Below, piece after piece: positions 25,691 through 35,000 of a stretch of 64,000 nt of DNA. The notes beneath the pieces were generated by a model, which was not told the origin of the DNA, ran no database searches, and worked only from the letters and a program-made list of their open reading frames with translations. The position numbers and the translations under genes were made by a program. Source of the DNA: JAHFRG01 sp041495205 (GTDB lineage: Bacteria > Pseudomonadota > Gammaproteobacteria > Burkholderiales > JAHFRG01). The stretch spans positions 62,001 through 126,000 of the forward strand of contig JBGQCF010000001.1 of the NCBI GenBank assembly GCA_041495205.1. The letters are read 5' to 3'. Positions within the stretch are counted from its first letter, which is position 1. Every line of letters starts with the position of its first letter.

Positions 25691-27589
25691 TCATCCGTTA
25701 ATCCCTACTTCTGAGACTAATTTACGCCATCGCGGCAACTGGTTGTCCACCCAGAAAAAGTCGCCAGCCGCAGGAGGAAATTCGTTGCGCCTACCTGCCT
25801 GCAGCGCGTGCGCCAATTCTTCAGCCGTGCTCGCAAACCGTATGCCCCCAACCCCGCGCAAAGGACTGTGATTGAAGTCCTCGTCATCAAGAAAAATCAC
25901 TACGGACAAACCAGCCAGTAAGGCATCCAACCCGGCAGAGGAACTATTGCTGGAGAATGCCAAATCAAAATTCGGCATGATCTCAGCCAAAGGCGCATCC
26001 GTCAGCTCAAATGAAAGAGTTGGACAATCCTCCCTTTCAATTGGGCAGACCGGGTGTGGTTTAAGCGTCAAGGATATTTCTGTATCTATCAAATGGGATG
26101 CGGCTTCAATACAACGGAGCATTTTGAGGGTTTGCTTGAAAGTGAAATCGCCAAGAATCAGAACTTTCTTCTGCAAGCTCTGAGCCTGGAGGCCCGCTGA
26201 TGCCGGAGCATCGACAGGCTTCTTCAACTTGCCGGAACCCAAAGCGGTCAAATATTGGAAACGCAAAGCCTCAACCTCGAGGAGTCGTTCAGGCGGATAC
26301 CCCGCCTCGACGAATGCCTTCCAGGCCATCGGGCCATTGACGGCCAAATGATTTGGTAATGGCTTAGCCCAGTTTCGCTTCGAAATCAAGCTGCGTGGGT
26401 CATCGAAGTTGTTCAAGTGCCAATAAACCACGGTAGCATGCGGCACCCCGATAATTTCACCGTGTCCATGCCGTCGCCACGCGCGAAGCAGGGCACATTC
26501 CCAACCCTGATTCTCCCAAATATAAAGCCCGATTTTTTGGTTGGGCATGTTCTTGAGAGCGACATCGAAAAGCTCTACCCACAAACAGTTGCTAATAGCT
26601 GTTGAACCATTCAAAGAGGCTAGCCAATCGCTTCGCAAGAGTGGCCATAGCCAGACAGCGGACCCCTTTGGATTGAAGGCGCGACTGATTTCCCTCAAGC
26701 GCCAGGAGACCGCATTGAGCCGGATCCAGTTTTTCAATGCCCGAAGCACAACGCTCCATGACAAGTATGTTTCCAGAAAGGTGTGATACCCCTGTTTGTA
26801 AGCATCATGATTAAACAGGCGCAGCCAGTTAAGGCCCGTCTTGACATCAGGAGTCCCAGGGCTGAGCAGAAAGTGGTGAATCCAGTTGGCACGCTTCCCG
26901 CTGTCTTGGAGAAGCTTCGGTAGCCCCTCCCATTGCCGGGGAGAGAAACGCCCCTTCGCACCGGAAGCCGGATCCAGATTAAAAAAGTATGAACACAGAA
27001 AGATGGTGTTGTTACCGGAAAACCATTGAGGCTTTTGGAGCTTGCGAAGCGGCCATCGCGTCACAAGATGTCTTAGGCTGATCAAGCCCTGCATTGAATA
27101 TGGCAAGGCACGATAAAAGCTGCGCAGTGACCATTCCTGCCTGGATTTTTTCACCGGCCGCCAAATAAAGTTGATTCGAAGATTTTGGCATAACCTCCGG
27201 ATTGCCTGAGCAAGGTTGCGATCAGAGCTGTCGAGAGTCAGCTCGGAGGGTTTCTCTTCAAGAAGAATTTCCTCCAGGGCCATCAAACGCAGACAACCAT
27301 AAATTCGCGCCGATTTGAAAGGGCTTTTTTCAGACAACTGGGTCATCCACCAGAAGCTGAAGCCATCGCCCAGATCGAGATGCTCGACAATACGCTTGCC
27401 ATCTATCTGGCTCTCACCCAGATCATGGATAAATGCGAGGTACTTGGCCCTCAGGCGCTCGGCATGATCTTCCAGATATCGCGGGACAGAAGCGCCTGAC
27501 GAACGATGGGCGTAGCTTTGCCAGTGCAATACTTTTCCGATCGCACCAGGCGGATCGTGCTTATGATCCCAGACAATCACCGAAGCCAT
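25691..27589 (-). CDS. Surface carbohydrate biosynthesis protein (TIGR04326-like)
   Basis: A 632-residue soluble protein without signal peptide. It resembles the TIGR04326-type surface carbohydrate proteins: VLILGDFTFKQTLKML near residue 490, LKPHPVCPIE, FSSNSSSAGLDALLAGLSV and VVIFLDDEDFNHSPLRG form a GT-B-like C-terminal domain related to polysialyl- or CDP-glycerol-type transferases. The first 200 residues have no obvious motif. The chemistry is unknown; a transferase for an ulosonic-acid-like or CMP-activated sugar is plausible since a KdsB-like gene stands just upstream. It overlaps the methyltransferase gene by one base. Confidence 0.75.
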   Translation of the reverse strand: MASVIVWDHKHDPPGAIGKVLHWQSYAHRSSGASVPRYLEDHAERLRAKYLAFIHDLGESQIDGKRIVEHLDLGDGFSFWWMTQLSEKSPFKSARIYGCLRLMALEEILLEEKPSELTLDSSDRNLAQAIRRLCQNLRINFIWRPVKKSRQEWSLRSFYRALPYSMQGLISLRHLVTRWPLRKLQKPQWFSGNNTIFLCSYFFNLDPASGAKGRFSPRQWEGLPKLLQDSGKRANWIHHFLLSPGTPDVKTGLNWLRLFNHDAYKQGYHTFLETYLSWSVVLRALKNWIRLNAVSWRLREISRAFNPKGSAVWLWPLLRSDWLASLNGSTAISNCLWVELFDVALKNMPNQKIGLYIWENQGWECALLRAWRRHGHGEIIGVPHATVVYWHLNNFDDPRSLISKRNWAKPLPNHLAVNGPMAWKAFVEAGYPPERLLEVEALRFQYLTALGSGKLKKPVDAPASAGLQAQSLQKKVLILGDFTFKQTLKMLRCIEAASHLIDTEISLTLKPHPVCPIEREDCPTLSFELTDAPLAEIMPNFDLAFSSNSSSAGLDALLAGLSVVIFLDDEDFNHSPLRGVGGIRFASTAEELAHALQAGRRNEFPPAAGDFFWVDNQLPRWRKLVSEVGING

Positions 27590-28404
27590 TACTGTGGCAA
27601 CGGATCCAAGATAGCCAGGATTTCTCCAGGCAGCTTCAAGCGGTAGCGAAGCGCGCCGACATCATCAGATTTTCTTTTTCGAATGGAGAATGCTGCGAAA
27701 CAAAGCCTTGCATAGGGTGTTACCGCCGTAACGGATGGCACTCCCCAGTAACCATACGCGTTAATTTCGGAAGGGTTGAACTTGAGAAGCTGCTGAATCA
27801 GGCCCTTTGCATTGAGAACGACATAGGACGCGCGTTCACCCTCCATGATCCCGTCATAGTTGATAAATTGATAGGATCGATTGAAGTCACCACATCCTTC
27901 CTCGGCCGTCAGCCGGAAGGTTGAGACCAAATGACCGCCGGGAACAACGTGGTTCCAGGCCGCAGCCAGCATCTCGGAAAAACAAATATTCCAATCGACG
28001 CAACTGAGCGAAAAAACAACATCAAAGCGCTTGTCATGAAGCACATCCCGGCTTAAGTCTAATATATCCCCGCACAGGATATGTGCCTTGGGGTTCATTC
28101 TTCGCCCAGCCTCAGCGGCTGCCTGATTGATTTCCACGCCGGTGTAATTTTCAATTCCAAACCGGTCCCGGAGCGCCAGACCCAAGCCGCCACACCCGCA
28201 GCCTATATCGAGAATTGCGTCGTCACGATCGAGACCCAGCTGGTCGATGATGACGCGTTCGGATTCATAGAACTGTTGCCATGCGACGCGATTCTGCGCG
28301 AAGTAGCGGGCCAGTCGATCCGTCTGATAAACGATGTTTTTCACTGCTTCGGCGTGTTTCACTTGCGGGGAACGAGCGCTATTTGTAAAGGCTCCAGATT
28401 TCAT
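27589..28404 (-). CDS. Class I SAM-dependent methyltransferase
   Basis: A 271-residue protein. ILDIGCGCGGLGLALRD is SAM motif I, GVEINQAAAEAG the acidic second loop, and FDVVFSLSCVDW motif IV. ATG 28404 overlaps the KdsB-like gene by 26 bases; an upstream codon at 28485 would overlap far more. It looks like a small-molecule methyltransferase with an extra C-terminal segment (GYWGVPSVTAVTPYARLCF). The operon position between the KdsB-like cytidylyltransferase and the TIGR04326-like transferase suggests it methylates the sugar or cyclitol made by this module; that is inference. Confidence 0.82.
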   Translation of the reverse strand: MKSGAFTNSARSPQVKHAEAVKNIVYQTDRLARYFAQNRVAWQQFYESERVIIDQLGLDRDDAILDIGCGCGGLGLALRDRFGIENYTGVEINQAAAEAGRRMNPKAHILCGDILDLSRDVLHDKRFDVVFSLSCVDWNICFSEMLAAAWNHVVPGGHLVSTFRLTAEEGCGDFNRSYQFINYDGIMEGERASYVVLNAKGLIQQLLKFNPSEINAYGYWGVPSVTAVTPYARLCFAAFSIRKRKSDDVGALRYRLKLPGEILAILDPLPQ

Positions 28405-29149
28405 CCGATGCCATGTGCTTTTCGACAAGCTTGATATCGTCCGGGCTATCGACTGAAAATGACTCAATGTATGGATAGGGCGCAATGTACTGCCGAAAGG
28501 ACATATCTAGAATGCGGTTACTGTCGCAGGCTTCGAGTTTTTCCAGGCGCGTCTCCGCATGCGCTGTAAACGCCTTGAGGTATTGCCAACGAAAAGCAAA
28601 AATACCGTAAATTCGACGCGCCATAAGGGCGGGAGAGAATTTGCCCTTGCAATAAGGAAGCGGTGCGCGAGACGTATAAAGCACCTCTCCGGCTTCGTTA
28701 TGAATTATTTTGACGGTGTCAGGATTCAACCATATCGATTCTTCAGTAATGTGCATTGCCAAGACCGTGCAGGGAATCGACGGATCTGCCCGCAGGGGAG
28801 AAACCACAGCATCGATCATGTCTGGCCGCATCATTGGCTCATCGCCCTGCACACACACGACAATGTCGCTGTCGCCAACAGTCTCCCCTAAGCGTTCAAC
28901 CGCCTCTGCAACGCGATCAAGCGCTCGAGTGTGATGAGATCCAGTCATGACGACCGGGATGCCTTTCTTCTTTGAGAACTCTTCAATTTCATGGTCGCAG
29001 GTGGCCAACACCAGGTTATCCCATCCACGGTACATTTTGGCGCGCAAGTAGACGTGCTCAACCATTGGACGGCCACGAATCGGATGCAGGGGCTTGCCAG
29101 GGAATCGCGAGGCCGCCATGCGTGCAGGTATGACACCAATTATTTTCAT
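28379..29149 (-). CDS. KdsB-like CMP-sugar cytidylyltransferase
   Basis: A 256-residue nucleotidyltransferase. IIGVIPARMAASRFPGKPL at residues 3-21 is the CTP-binding signature of CMP-Kdo synthetases; VQGDEPMM binds metal and ISFDSPDD-like SVDSPDDIKLVEKHM closes the protein. Housekeeping KdsB enzymes make CMP-Kdo for lipid A. A second copy inside an O-antigen locus is usually specialised for another ulosonic acid or related sugar. It sits at the end of a set of cyclase, isomerase, dehydrogenase and aminotransferase genes (29459-36039) and may activate their product. No Shine-Dalgarno sequence is obvious before ATG 29149. Confidence 0.85.
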   Translation of the reverse strand: MKIIGVIPARMAASRFPGKPLHPIRGRPMVEHVYLRAKMYRGWDNLVLATCDHEIEEFSKKKGIPVVMTGSHHTRALDRVAEAVERLGETVGDSDIVVCVQGDEPMMRPDMIDAVVSPLRADPSIPCTVLAMHITEESIWLNPDTVKIIHNEAGEVLYTSRAPLPYCKGKFSPALMARRIYGIFAFRWQYLKAFTAHAETRLEKLEACDSNRILDMSFRQYIAPYPYIESFSVDSPDDIKLVEKHMASDEIWSLYK

Positions 29150-29458
29150 TTTAATCTGTTAAAAATATGAAAGAGACTGGGCGAATCAAGATCCAGTAAT
29201 TATTCAGCACGATTTTCGCCGGCTTTTTTAAAACGATATTAGTGGGCAACGGAATCCGCGGAGGTGGCCAAAACCACATGCTACTCGGGCCATTACGATC
29301 GTCCGAATGCCAATCCTAAATCGAATATGCGCTAACCAGGGAACCTTATTTTTTCAACCCATTCTTTCCATGAAGCCTGATGTAAGTCTGGGTTGGATAA
29401 AGAACAATATGCTGCTCACACATGAGGATTCTCTTGGGATCTGTTCCCGCTGTAATTC
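29150..29458 (-). promoter_or_regulatory. 309-base gap with a possible weak sigma70 promoter for the KdsB-like gene
   Basis: On the minus strand TTGATT and TATTTT are separated by 16 bases and end about 15 bases before ATG 29149. The stretch is otherwise without a recognisable gene: short frames such as one reading NPDLHQASWKEWVEK (29330-29400) have no start and stop soon. It may be a promoter region or the scar of a deleted gene between the Gfo/Idh/MocA gene and the KdsB-like gene. Confidence 0.25.
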
Positions 29459-30562
29459 TCAATTACTCGTTGGCAGATTTGTCCGATAGAGACGGGCCAG
29501 ATCATTATCCAGCTGACCCAGTCGTGCACTATCACCTGCAGTAGAAACGTTTACCCAGCTCTGAGTCTCATCGGCCAGGTAAAAGGAATTCAAGAGCTGA
29601 ATCGTCGAGAGAGTGTCTTCATAGTTCACAGGAAACGGCTTATCTTTTTCAAAGAACGCAAGAATCTCTTCGTATATCTTTACGTGACCATGACCATAGA
29701 CATTTCCGGAGAAATCTTCTGAGTTCTTAGCGCAAGCCGCTGGATCCGGCGTATAGACCTGCAGTTCATTTACGGCAATTCCACCAATTTGTGCCAGACC
29801 GTTTTCGCAGACCAAAGAAAGACTCGCCTCATAATCAATAGGACGCGCGGCAGTGGTGACCTCAAGCGCGCCTATTGCCCCATTTTCAAACGCAATAGCG
29901 GCGGTAGCCGTATCCTCGACCTCGATATCCACACCCAAAGTTCTGTGGATGCTGCAAACACGGCTAACGTCACCGCCCATGAGTTTGAGCAAGTCGATAT
30001 GGTGAATACCCTGATTGGTCAGGCATCCGCCATCCATGGAAAATGTCCCGCGCCAAGGGGCCAGGTCGTAATAGCGTTGGGGCCGGCACCACCGGACACG
30101 CACCGCAACCAAACGTAACTGACCAAGTTCACCGTGTGCTAAACCCTGCAACACACGCTTTACCGCCAAATTATGGCGATTTTGAAATACAGCAAATATT
30201 TGAACACCCGCCGCTGCTGCTTTCGCATACGCTTCCTTCACCTGCGAAGGCTTCATGAAGGTCGGTTTTTCGACGATAACGTTTTTTCGGTATCGAGAGA
30301 TGATATCCAGCGCATGCTCGTAGTGCATACCCGACGGAGTAACAATTGCTACAGTATTTATTTGTGGATTCTCTAATAGCATCTGATGATAATTTTCATA
30401 AGCCTTTGCGCCGAACTGCTCATGATAGGCTTTTGCTTTTTCAGGGATAAGGTCGCATACGGCAGTGAGCTCAACTCCTTCGGTTTGGGCAATTGATCGG
30501 CAATGGTGTCCTGAAACGCGCCCGCATCCAATAATGGCGACCTTGACGGCATTGTTCTTCAT
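29459..30562 (-). CDS. Gfo/Idh/MocA family NAD(P)-dependent dehydrogenase
   Basis: A 367-residue oxidoreductase. KVAIIGCGRVSGHHCRSI at residues 7-24 is the dinucleotide site; VIVEKPTFMKP carries the conserved EKP motif whose Lys is catalytic; GGCLTNQGIHHIDLLKLMGG holds the family's GG-x(5)-H-x(2)-D region. Members oxidise or reduce a ring hydroxyl of sugars or inositols, in glycan loci often the C3 of nucleotide sugars. ATG 30562 overlaps the previous stop as ATGA. It ends a run of four genes so joined. It could set up a keto group for the aminotransferase next to it. Confidence 0.88.
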   Translation of the reverse strand: MKNNAVKVAIIGCGRVSGHHCRSIAQTEGVELTAVCDLIPEKAKAYHEQFGAKAYENYHQMLLENPQINTVAIVTPSGMHYEHALDIISRYRKNVIVEKPTFMKPSQVKEAYAKAAAAGVQIFAVFQNRHNLAVKRVLQGLAHGELGQLRLVAVRVRWCRPQRYYDLAPWRGTFSMDGGCLTNQGIHHIDLLKLMGGDVSRVCSIHRTLGVDIEVEDTATAAIAFENGAIGALEVTTAARPIDYEASLSLVCENGLAQIGGIAVNELQVYTPDPAACAKNSEDFSGNVYGHGHVKIYEEILAFFEKDKPFPVNYEDTLSTIQLLNSFYLADETQSWVNVSTAGDSARLGQLDNDLARLYRTNLPTSN

Positions 30563-31647
30563 GATTTGCGTCCCACGGCCCGTTTTATGAGATCAACCAC
30601 CTGGGCCATGATCGCACGGGGCGCGACAGTGAATCTGCTGTAGCCCGCAAGGCAAGGGTGATCAAATGATGCTCGGTAATATACTTTGCTTGAGAGGACG
30701 GAGTGTATGGCCTGACTCTGCCCGCCAAAAGCAACATGCAAGAAGTTACCCGATGTTGGCAAAACCCTGAGACCCAAAGAGCGCATTTCCTCAACAAAAA
30801 AGGCCTTCCCTTCGTTGATTCTGACCACTGCCTGCGCCATTTCGGATGTCTTATCCAGCATCCTGGACATGAACTCCACAGCAATCGTACTCACCTCGTA
30901 CATTGGCCGCATTTTGTGCAGAAGAGCAATCGTTTCCGGGTGAGCCACGGCGTATCCGATACGAAGACCGGCGGCACCCCACGCCTTGGCAAATGTTCTC
31001 GCTACAATCAGATTGCGGGAAGTCGTCCAGGATACTGCCGACCATTCGTAAAATGGATGATAGGCCTCATCCAGCAGCAAGACCGCCTCTACTGCCTCGC
31101 ATTCCGCAAGAATCTTGCGCAGCACATCTGGCGCAAGGACTGTGCCGGTGGGACTGTCCGGGTTAGGCAGGCATAACAGCTTCGGTTTGCGTTTGCGCAG
31201 AGCACTAATAATGGCGGCTGGATCCAGGCGTGGGCCGGCTTCTGTGCCTTCATATTCAATCGGGCATACCTCTGCTCCGAACATCTGGCTATAAACTGGA
31301 TACATCGCAAACGTCGGGACGGTATGGATTACGCCGTCCCCATCCTCGACAAATGCCTCGAACGCGGAGCGAATCGCCCCATCGCTTCCCGGCGTCAAAA
31401 GTAAACATTCCGGGCTCACCCCGACCCAGTGCGCAAGCTTCCGATAGGTTTCTCCCGCTTCCGGATAACTGGCCAATGCCAAAGGCGGAATTTGCTGGAG
31501 CACTTCACCCGATAGCGCCATTAGGACAGGATCCAGATTCTCGTTCTTATCAAGCCACAAACGGTCCAAATTTCTGGGAATTGAATTCAGAGCGCTGGGT
31601 CGCAGCAGCTGTGGATTCAAAAGAGATCGTCTGGGACGTATGCTCAT
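30559..31647 (-). CDS. HisC-like class I/II PLP aminotransferase
   Basis: A 362-residue fold-type I aminotransferase of the histidinol-phosphate aminotransferase group. LDKNENLDP at residues 32-40 is the HisC substrate segment; NPDSPTG at 162-168, LLDEAYHPF near 193 and ARTFAKAWGAAGLRIGY with PLP Lys221 are all present. HisC itself would be a housekeeping gene in a his operon; here it lies inside a glycan locus and overlaps its neighbours by four bases on both sides. Phosphate-bearing substrates suit this subfamily, so amination of a phosphorylated keto-sugar or keto-cyclitol is a reasonable guess. Confidence 0.87.
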   Translation of the reverse strand: MSIRPRRSLLNPQLLRPSALNSIPRNLDRLWLDKNENLDPVLMALSGEVLQQIPPLALASYPEAGETYRKLAHWVGVSPECLLLTPGSDGAIRSAFEAFVEDGDGVIHTVPTFAMYPVYSQMFGAEVCPIEYEGTEAGPRLDPAAIISALRKRKPKLLCLPNPDSPTGTVLAPDVLRKILAECEAVEAVLLLDEAYHPFYEWSAVSWTTSRNLIVARTFAKAWGAAGLRIGYAVAHPETIALLHKMRPMYEVSTIAVEFMSRMLDKTSEMAQAVVRINEGKAFFVEEMRSLGLRVLPTSGNFLHVAFGGQSQAIHSVLSSKVYYRASFDHPCLAGYSRFTVAPRAIMAQVVDLIKRAVGRKS

Positions 31648-32609
31648 TGAATTGTTGCTTCATTAACATTAGGGAGAGTTGGGATATCGTTTTCGTCCAA
31701 CCCATTGATTGCGGCGCGCCCCATGGCCAGAATCGCCTCCTCGGCGCTGCCGCCAATGTGCGGTGTAACGAGGAAGTTGGGAAGCGCCAGCAGTTCTTTA
31801 TCCTGGGGCGGCTCTACTGCGAACACATCGAAGGCTGCGGCCGCCAGGCGCTTGTCCTGCAGCATCTGCTTCAAGGCCACCTCGTCGACCAATCCTCCCC
31901 GGGCGGTGTTGATTAGCACGGCAGTCGGCTTCATTATGCCAAGCCTGCGGGCATCAAGCATGCCACGGGTGCTGTCATCCAAAGGCACGTGCAGGGTAAC
32001 GATGTCGGATCGCGCCAAGAGAGTCTCGAGGCTTACCAGTTCGACACCATGGGCCGCGTAGAAATCGGGATAATCCCGAATGTCGTTCACCAAAATTGGA
32101 CAATCGAAGGCCTGCAACAGAGGCACTAAGTCCTTGCCAATATGGCCGCAGCCAATGATGCCAACGGTTCGTCCAGTCAAATGACCTCCGACATGTTGCC
32201 GCCATGTACCCGATAAGATTTCACGATAGGCTGCCGGCACGTGGCGCAGCATGGCGATCGCGAACGAGATGACCAGTTCCGATACCGAGCGGCGGTTAAC
32301 CCCGCTGGTCCAGCCCAAGCGTTTGCCATAGGCACGCATGGCGGCCATGTCAATCATGTCCAGCCCAACGCCATATTTGCTGATGACTTTGAGCCCGGGC
32401 AGTCGGGACAATACCGACTCGTCAATTGTTTCAAGGGCGGTGATCGCCTTGTCATGCCCTCTCAGAAACTCGACCAGGCTGTCCCCCTTTAACTGGAGGC
32501 CCGCGTCGTTGAAGGTGACCTGCTGATAACGCGCCAGCAATTCGGCGCGCAGAATGGGGTTCCTGGAAAAGGAGCGGGAGCAGACCGCGACTTTGACTGT
32601 AGGACTCAT
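31644..32609 (-). CDS. D-2-hydroxyacid dehydrogenase (phosphoglycerate dehydrogenase-like)
   Basis: A 321-residue NAD-dependent dehydrogenase. TVGIIGCGHIGKDLVPLL near residue 148 is the NAD fold; catalytic Arg237 (NTARGG), Glu266 (AVEPP) and His284 (TPHIGG) are all in place. The family oxidises 2-hydroxy acids or reduces 2-keto acids. It lacks the C-terminal ACT domain of biosynthetic SerA. Its position between the cyclase and the aminotransferase, with four-base overlaps on each side, says it acts in the same pathway, perhaps on a carboxylated or ring-hydroxyl intermediate. The exact substrate is not known. Confidence 0.88.
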   Translation of the reverse strand: MSPTVKVAVCSRSFSRNPILRAELLARYQQVTFNDAGLQLKGDSLVEFLRGHDKAITALETIDESVLSRLPGLKVISKYGVGLDMIDMAAMRAYGKRLGWTSGVNRRSVSELVISFAIAMLRHVPAAYREILSGTWRQHVGGHLTGRTVGIIGCGHIGKDLVPLLQAFDCPILVNDIRDYPDFYAAHGVELVSLETLLARSDIVTLHVPLDDSTRGMLDARRLGIMKPTAVLINTARGGLVDEVALKQMLQDKRLAAAAFDVFAVEPPQDKELLALPNFLVTPHIGGSAEEAILAMGRAAINGLDENDIPTLPNVNEATIQ

Positions 32610-33691
32610 CCATTAAGCTCCGCGAGAAACTTTTCGCACTGAGAACGAAAGGTTTTGTCGGGTGGGACCTGTACTTGCTGGATTGCCGCGTCGGCGCCCA
32701 CCGGGAAAATCAGACAAAGCATAGTGCTCGTATTCTTCTTGTCCTTCATAAGCGCGGAGAGCATTACATCGACTGGAATCGGAGTTGCCGCATATTTTTC
32801 ATAATTCTTGCGCAGAATTGGATGCATCCGATGGTAATGCTCCACTGGCAACAGCCCACGCTTTACAGCAATGTAATTGGCCATATCCATGCCAATCGTG
32901 ACAGCAATGCCATGCGGCACCGCGTAATGAGTCGCTGACTCGATGGCGTGACCAAAGCTGTGGCCGTAATTGAAGATGTTGCGAATCCCGCGGTCGAACT
33001 CATCCTTCTCAATGAAAGGCTGCTTTATGAGTAATGCCGCCCGGATATACCGCAGGAGCACATCTCGAGTTGAAAACAACTGATCGAAATCAGCCGCCAA
33101 CCGATCAAACGCAGCTATCCCGTCTATCGCATGCACCTTGATGATTTCCCCAACACCAGAATGAATGTCCTTGTCTTCAAGAGTTTCAAGAAATCCTGTA
33201 TGGATGAATATGGTCTGAGGGGGATTGAAGGTACCGAGAATATTTTTGGTAGGACCAAGGTTAATGGAGCTTTTTGAACCAATGCACGAATCTGCCTGGG
33301 CCAGCAGCGTCGTCGGTACAAAGCGCCAGGGAAGGCCTCGCAGTAGCGTGCTTGCAATGAAACAGGTGATGTCCTGAACAATGCCGCCACCGACCGCAAC
33401 AAGCGTGTGATCACGCCGCACCTTATTCAGCACCAGGCGCTCCAAAACGGGTATCGTCTTTTCTATCGATTTATTCTCCTCGATTGCCTCAATAACAATG
33501 GTGTTGGGATGATCAAGAATGGCACGGAGATCAGATTCATATAGTCGCGCCACATTGGCATCAATCAGGAAATGAGGCTCACCCTCGAACAGTCGAGCGG
33601 GATCAGACAATAGTGTGTTGTCAAAAACTACTGAATATGGCCCTCTGTGAGATTGAATCACCAACTGCTCAGACACGACTAAAGCCCCCAT
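32606..33691 (-). CDS. Sugar phosphate cyclase (3-dehydroquinate synthase-like)
   Basis: A 361-residue protein of the DHQS superfamily. VAVGGGIVQDITCFIAS at residues 98-114 binds NAD; PTTLLAQADSCIGSKSSIN at 126-144 is the substrate segment; metal ligands appear to be Glu182 (GEIIK), His244 (NYGHSFGHAIE) and His260 (VPHGIA). In canonical AroB the substrate segment is DSSxGGKTxVN; here DSCIGSKSSIN differs, so a non-shikimate substrate is likely. Family members turn heptulose or hexose phosphates into carbocycles (dehydroquinate, valiolones, scyllo-inosose). A sedoheptulose-7-phosphate isomerase-like gene lies two genes upstream. ATG 33691 overlaps the SDR gene by 23 bases. Confidence 0.87.
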   Translation of the reverse strand: MGALVVSEQLVIQSHRGPYSVVFDNTLLSDPARLFEGEPHFLIDANVARLYESDLRAILDHPNTIVIEAIEENKSIEKTIPVLERLVLNKVRRDHTLVAVGGGIVQDITCFIASTLLRGLPWRFVPTTLLAQADSCIGSKSSINLGPTKNILGTFNPPQTIFIHTGFLETLEDKDIHSGVGEIIKVHAIDGIAAFDRLAADFDQLFSTRDVLLRYIRAALLIKQPFIEKDEFDRGIRNIFNYGHSFGHAIESATHYAVPHGIAVTIGMDMANYIAVKRGLLPVEHYHRMHPILRKNYEKYAATPIPVDVMLSALMKDKKNTSTMLCLIFPVGADAAIQQVQVPPDKTFRSQCEKFLAELNG

Positions 33692-34385
33692 CTATGGCGA
33701 TGTTCTGGCCGGCGAGGTAAGTGTTTTCTTCGCTGGCAAGCCATAGGACCAAGCGAGCAATTTCGTCGGCCTGTCCGAGCCGACGTGCCGGCACTCTGGA
33801 AACAAGGGACTGTATCCCTGCTTCGCCAAGCACACGGCGGGTCAATTCAGTATCAATAATGCCGGGCGCTATGCTGTTTGCGATGATGCCATCGGCTGAA
33901 TGTTCAGCAGCCAAAGCCAGCGTCATACCGTCTATTGCAAATTTGCTGGTGGAATAGGACGCCCGGTATTCCTTGCTGATCTTGCCCCAGATGGATGACA
34001 CATTAACTATGCGGCCCCATCCTTTGCTTTTCATTGCCGGTATTGCCGCTTGGCAAAGCAAAAAAGGCGCAAAGACATTCACCTGCTGAATAGACAGAAA
34101 ATCATCCGGCGCAATCTCCACAAATGGCGCGATCTTGTTGATGCCAACATTATTTACCAGCACGTCGGGTGCGGCACGGCGCACGCACTCGGCGCAGGCC
34201 CTGATTTGTTCAACGTCCGAAAAGTCCGCGGCGACCCACTCCTGGCACGCATCATCCGTTTCGTTAATCTTGCGGGTGCGCGTGCCTATCACCCATGCGC
34301 CTTCGGCCCGAAACGCTTGCGCAATCGCCCGCCCTATCCCCCGGGAGGCGCCAGTGACAAATACTTTTTTATCCGAAAAACGCAT
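33669..34385 (-). CDS. Classical SDR oxidoreductase
   Basis: A 238-residue short-chain dehydrogenase. VFVTGASRGIGRAIAQAF at residues 8-25 is the NAD(P) site, NNVGINKIAP the structural motif, VNVSSIWG the catalytic serine and YSTSKFA the Tyr-x3-Lys pair; SIAPGIIDTEL and the end GQNIAIDGGFS are standard. It is of FabG type in size but sits between the SIS isomerase gene and the cyclase gene, with overlaps or short gaps, so it should reduce or oxidise a sugar or cyclitol intermediate. Its precise substrate is not visible. Confidence 0.88.
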   Translation of the reverse strand: MRFSDKKVFVTGASRGIGRAIAQAFRAEGAWVIGTRTRKINETDDACQEWVAADFSDVEQIRACAECVRRAAPDVLVNNVGINKIAPFVEIAPDDFLSIQQVNVFAPFLLCQAAIPAMKSKGWGRIVNVSSIWGKISKEYRASYSTSKFAIDGMTLALAAEHSADGIIANSIAPGIIDTELTRRVLGEAGIQSLVSRVPARRLGQADEIARLVLWLASEENTYLAGQNIAIDGGFSRV

Positions 34386-34397
34386 ATTTTTATTTAC

Positions 34398-35000
34398 CTA
34401 TACAGTCCGGATATACCGCAACAGGTATGCTCCCACGAGATGGTCAATGACCATGTGGGCATCCTCTGCGGGGCCGTATTCCTTGAGTTCCGTTGGAATA
34501 TGGATTCCCTCGTCGGCCAGAGTTTTCATCTTGCCGCCATCGAAGGCGGTAATAGCCACGGTCTTGATGCCTGCCGAGCGGGCATGGTCAAAGGCCTTGA
34601 GCAGATTGGGCGAATTGCCGGAGGCTGAAATGCCGACCAGCACGTCCCCCTTCTTTCCCAGAATCCGCAGTTGTCTGACGAAAATTTCTTCGTAGCCAAA
34701 ATCATTAGCCAATGCGGTAATGATTGGAACGTTGTCGGTCAGGCTTATCGCGCGGAACGGTTTGTCATAGTGATTGGTGCCAATTGCAAGGTCATTGGCA
34801 AAGTGACTCGCGGTGGCGGCACTGCCGCCGTTACCGATAAAGAATACCGTGGCACCTCGTTCGCGCGCGTCCAGCAAAGTTTGAATAAAGCGCCCAACAT
34901 CCGCCGTATCGACACGCTGAAGGACAGATTGCAGATAGTTAAGGTAGGCGACGGCGAAAGCGACCGGATCAGTGGTGAAAAAACGATCAATGTTGTTCAT
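34398..35000 (-). CDS. SIS-domain phosphosugar isomerase (GmhA-like, sedoheptulose-7-phosphate isomerase family)
   Basis: A 200-residue SIS-fold protein. FIGNGGSAATASHFANDLA and VGISASGNSPNLLKAF are the two phosphosugar-binding loops, and AEDAHMVIDHLV near the end has the histidine that corresponds to the GmhA active site. GmhA converts sedoheptulose 7-phosphate to D-glycero-D-manno-heptose 7-phosphate. A second copy in an O-antigen locus usually feeds a heptose or, with a sugar phosphate cyclase nearby, possibly a cyclitol route. ATG 35000 gives the normal family length and a 14-base overlap with the dehydrogenase gene; ATG 35024 is the alternative. Confidence 0.87.
   Translation of the reverse strand: MNNIDRFFTTDPVAFAVAYLNYLQSVLQRVDTADVGRFIQTLLDARERGATVFFIGNGGSAATASHFANDLAIGTNHYDKPFRAISLTDNVPIITALANDFGYEEIFVRQLRILGKKGDVLVGISASGNSPNLLKAFDHARSAGIKTVAITAFDGGKMKTLADEGIHIPTELKEYGPAEDAHMVIDHLVGAYLLRYIRTV

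Noticed and set aside
28379..29149. Reading the KdsB-like gene as the housekeeping CMP-Kdo synthetase
   Set aside because: It stands in a run of accessory glycan genes, with no lpxK, kdsA or waaA around, so a specialised role is more likely; not disproved.
30559..33691. Reading hisC-like, serA-like and aroB-like genes as amino-acid biosynthesis genes
   Set aside because: They overlap each other inside a surface-glycan locus, the DHQS-like substrate segment is atypical and the SerA-like protein lacks an ACT domain.
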